From positions 1 to 18,293 of the forward strand of contig CAZFNL010000013.1 in NCBI GenBank assembly GCA_964520615.1: 18,293 nt of DNA, in the 5' to 3' direction. The notes beneath the pieces are model-generated. The model saw only the letters and a list, made by a program, of their open reading frames with translations. It was not told the DNA's origin and ran no database searches. The DNA comes from JAMCUI01 sp964520615. GTDB taxonomy: Bacteria; Patescibacteriota; Microgenomatia; 2-02-FULL-39-11. Made by a program: the position numbers and the translations under genes. The number at the start of each line of letters is the position of its first letter. The first letter of the stretch is position 1. This document shows positions 16,681 through 18,293 of the stretch, piece by piece.

Positions 16681-16713
16681 AAATTTAAGTTTATATAGTA
16701 TACCTTATTATTT

Positions 16714-17286
16714 TCATACCGAGGATCTATTTATCGAAACTCGGGTGCCGTTAAGAGCATAATTTCGCTTACAACTACACTGAGCTAAATTTTTTTTAAA
16801 AAATAATTTTTTTCCGCATACGCATATATATCCTTGAATTACTGCAGGATTTCCATAGACAAGAGCAAATGAGGGTACGTCCTTAGTTACCACAGCCCCT
16901 GCACCGACGAGGGCATATTCACCGACTGTAATTTTAGGCAGAATAGTTGCATTGCCGCCGATTGTGCAGCCTTTTTTAAGCAAGACCCTGTCGCGGATCC
17001 AGTCTTTATTTTTGCTTCTGGGAAATCGGTCGTTTGTAAAGACAGCACAAGGACCAATCATTACATCATCTTCTATTGTAATATCGTCCCACAAGTACAC
17101 ACCGCTTTTAATAGTTACGTTATTCCCAATTTTTACCTTGTTTTCTACAAAACAATGATCGCAGATATTTGCGTTGTTACCAATAACTGCCTCGGGTAAT
17201 ATATGAACGAATGCCCAAATGCGACAGCTATTGCCGATATGTTTTGTTTCGACCAGTGCATTCGGGTGAATAAATGTATTTTGCAC
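16714..17286 (-). CDS. Left-handed beta-helix sugar N-acyltransferase (QdtC/FdtC-like)
   Basis: 190 residues starting at GTG 17286 (no ATG until residue 75). Hexapeptide repeats run from about residue 7 to 135, including 'IGNSCRIWAFVHILPEAVIGNN', 'DHCFVENKVKIGNNVTIKSGV', 'WDDITIEDDVMIGP' and 'YALVGAGAVVTKDVP'. The insert 'FTNDRFPRSK' (83-92) is the signature of QdtC/FdtC/WbpD-like enzymes that acetylate an amino group of an NDP-amino-hexose using acetyl-CoA. The GVxLWDxIxLED form favours the 3-amino sugar enzymes over WbpD (inference). After the helix, C155-x-C157 and C170-x-C172 form a small putative metal-binding tail. It lies 6 bases after the cupin isomerase gene; in WxcM and FdtD these two activities are fused, here they are separate. 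Confidence 0.92.
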   Translation of the reverse strand: MQNTFIHPNALVETKHIGNSCRIWAFVHILPEAVIGNNANICDHCFVENKVKIGNNVTIKSGVYLWDDITIEDDVMIGPCAVFTNDRFPRSKNKDWIRDRVLLKKGCTIGGNATILPKITVGEYALVGAGAVVTKDVPSFALVYGNPAVIQGYICVCGKKLFFKKNLAQCSCKRNYALNGTRVSINRSSV

Positions 17287-17292
17287 GTTTTT

Positions 17293-17694
17293 TCAGATTA
17301 ATTTATAGCTAAAATCATCTTTTGACGACCACTCCCTGTTTGCATAGTTTATGAGCGCTGCTTTGGAAGAGATGCTTTTGAATGCGTGGGCAATATACGG
17401 CCCGATCTTCAGCCTGACATAGTGTTTGCTGGATCCTTCCAGAACAAGCTTTTGCATTTCACCGCTCCGGACGTCTTTAAGTATTACCTGCAGTTTTCCT
17501 GTTACGACGCCGAACCATTCCCGCCATTTTTTGTGATAATGGTTCCCCCTGACGACTCCTTTTTTATCAAACGTCACAAAATAAATCTGTCCGAACTCCT
17601 TTTCCGGTTTTGCTAGATTTGAGTTTTTCAAAAAAACGACCAATTGTCCCCTCTCGTCGTTATGTTTTTCAAACTGTTCGATTGCATAATCCAT
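17293..17694 (-). CDS. WxcM/FdtA-like cupin sugar isomerase
   Basis: 133 residues from the ATG at 17694, which removes the overlap with the glycosyltransferase stop at 17699. A GTG at 17715 in the same frame would add 7 residues; neither has a Shine-Dalgarno motif. It is a single small cupin. 'DERGQLVVF' (13-21) is the usual opening, 'VVRGNHYHKKWREWFGVVTG' (47-66) carries the paired H52/H54, and 'IGPYIAHAFKSIS' (97-109) supplies another His (H103). This is like FdtA/QdtA and the ketoisomerase half of WxcM, which convert dTDP-4-keto-6-deoxyglucose to the 3-keto isomer. The NHYHK form also resembles CapF-cupin and RmlC-like proteins, so the reaction is uncertain. The neighbouring N-acyltransferase and the distal aminotransferase support the FdtA role. 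Confidence 0.85.
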   Translation of the reverse strand: MDYAIEQFEKHNDERGQLVVFLKNSNLAKPEKEFGQIYFVTFDKKGVVRGNHYHKKWREWFGVVTGKLQVILKDVRSGEMQKLVLEGSSKHYVRLKIGPYIAHAFKSISSKAALINYANREWSSKDDFSYKLI

Positions 17695-17698
17695 ATTT

Positions 17699-18293
17699 TT
17701 ATTGTCTTGAAACACGCTTTAATGTGTTTACATTATACAAAATTACCTGCAGAAAACTCGCATATGCGGAGATAAAACAATTGATGGGATGGAAAAGCCA
17801 TAAAATCTCCCTGTCGCGCAGTAAACCGCGGATAGCGTCGATTGTCGGAAATATTATGCTGAATGCATATAGTGGCCACAATTTCATACGTAACCGTTGT
17901 GAAGAGGAAAGAGAGCCGAGTCTATGCTGAATGCCATATGATTTGTTTTGCAGTGCATTTAATGTAGCCCAGCGCTGTTTTCTTATGAAATGATCAAGAT
18001 CTCTTGTCGTGTCGTGATATATTGATACTCCGTGCACGCACGCGATATGTTTTTTTTCGCTGATCAACTGCATAATTGGTTCAATATCGTCGAATTCATC
18101 TCTAGATTTCCTTTTAAATAACGACCGAATTGTAAATCCTTGAGCAAATGCAATAAGGGGTTTATCGGGGTTGGATTGGAAGTCATAGATGTCATATAAT
18201 TCGTTATGTTCAATCGTCTTGTAAATTCGATTGAATGTTCTACTGTTTGATGCGTATTGGTAAACGAAATGGTTGAAAGGATCGGTAAAGAGA
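17699..18293 (-). CDS. Glycosyltransferase family 2, C-terminal part only
   Basis: The frame is open from the window edge to a TAA-type stop at 17699, giving 197 residues; the start and the nucleotide-binding half lie beyond 18293. A Met at 18073 is internal, because the coding frame continues upstream without a stop. The visible part has 'DEFDDIEPIMQLIS' (about 18110-18056), the Glu/Asp motif with the catalytic-base carboxylate of inverting GT2 enzymes, then 'IACVHGVSIYHDTT' and 'FIRKQRWATLN', an R-x2-R-W variant of the QxxRW region. Two hydrophobic stretches follow near the end ('LWPLYAFSIIFPTI' and the segment ending 'SFLQVILYNV'), so it is probably membrane-attached. Donor sugar unknown. 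It is the most upstream gene visible in this transcript direction. Confidence 0.87.
   Translation of the reverse strand, partial: LFTDPFNHFVYQYASNSRTFNRIYKTIEHNELYDIYDFQSNPDKPLIAFAQGFTIRSLFKRKSRDEFDDIEPIMQLISEKKHIACVHGVSIYHDTTRDLDHFIRKQRWATLNALQNKSYGIQHRLGSLSSSQRLRMKLWPLYAFSIIFPTIDAIRGLLRDREILWLFHPINCFISAYASFLQVILYNVNTLKRVSRQ

Noticed and set aside
16681..16713. TATACT in the 33-base gap before the C-methyltransferase as an internal promoter
   Set aside because: No matching -35 element; insufficient evidence beyond A+T-rich sequence.
2583..17930. Many plus-strand open frames of 60-135 codons
   Set aside because: All lie opposite confident minus-strand genes, have no recognisable domain and have unusual compositions; they are shadows of the real genes.
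17699..18073. A complete 124-residue protein starting at 18073
   Set aside because: The same frame continues without a stop to the window edge and includes GT2 motif sequence (DEFDDIE), so 18073 is an internal Met of a truncated GT2 gene.

Overview
The window is an 18.3-kb stretch of a bacterial surface-polysaccharide gene cluster. Every gene I can support lies on the minus strand, so transcription runs from high to low coordinates. There are 18 coding regions, of which the first (right edge) and last (left edge) are cut by the window. Packing is extreme: many neighbours overlap by 1, 4 or 26 bases, and the longest gap between genes is about 33 bases. I see no RNA genes, CRISPR arrays, insertion sequences, convincing promoters or terminators. 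TGA works as a stop at several ATGA junctions, so the ordinary bacterial code applies (not the UGA-glycine code of Gracilibacteria/SR1). The low and uneven G+C, the lack of Shine-Dalgarno motifs, and the style of the membrane proteins (an AftD-like GT-C protein and an IPT/TIG-tailed membrane protein) suggest a Candidate Phyla Radiation (Patescibacteria, perhaps Microgenomates-like) genome. That assignment is an inference from protein style, with moderate confidence.

Layout in transcription order. (1) 18293-16714: the C-terminal end of a GT2 glycosyltransferase, a WxcM/FdtA-like cupin sugar isomerase, and a QdtC/FdtC-like hexapeptide N-acyltransferase. (2) 16680-11471: a NovU/TylCIII/TcaB9-type sugar C-methyltransferase, three consecutive extended SDR sugar epimerase/dehydratases, and a DegT/DnrJ/EryC1/StrS aminotransferase, all joined by 1- or 4-base overlaps. 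(3) 11463-10112: two class I SAM methyltransferases. (4) 10099-5694: two GT4 glycosyltransferases, the UDP-GlcNAc 2-epimerase WecB, and a third GT4 glycosyltransferase. (5) 5719-2045: a nucleotidyltransferase-like protein, a thymidylate-kinase-like P-loop kinase and a large GT-C/AftD-like membrane protein, all overlapping. (6) 2014-1: a membrane protein with an IPT/TIG-like C-terminal domain, and the N-terminus of a GT39/GT83-like membrane glycosyltransferase.

How they may work together. Blocks 1 and 2 look like a factory for an unusual nucleotide-activated deoxysugar: 3,4-keto isomerisation, 3-transamination and N-acylation (Fuc3NAc/Qui3NAc-type chemistry), plus a C-methyl branch and SDR steps. 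WecB supplies UDP-ManNAc. Three GT4 and one GT2 enzymes assemble glycan on the cytoplasmic face, and the GT-C proteins would add sugars from lipid-phosphate donors on the outer face. RmlA/RmlB-type genes that would start the dTDP-sugar route, a flippase/ABC exporter and an initiating phosphoglycosyltransferase are not in the window.

Base composition is a mosaic. By hand count, the left 0.7 kb is about 33-53% G+C, the 0.8-5 kb zone falls to about 19-22% in sampled windows, 5-10.7 kb is intermediate (about 26-42%), and right of 10.7 kb is about 32-55%. The left step lies inside a gene. I found no single system that I can call new. The best leads are the overlapping nucleotidyltransferase + kinase + GT-C trio, the predicted branched amino-sugar pathway, the intragenic composition break, and a GC-rich palindrome inside a very AT-rich gene.
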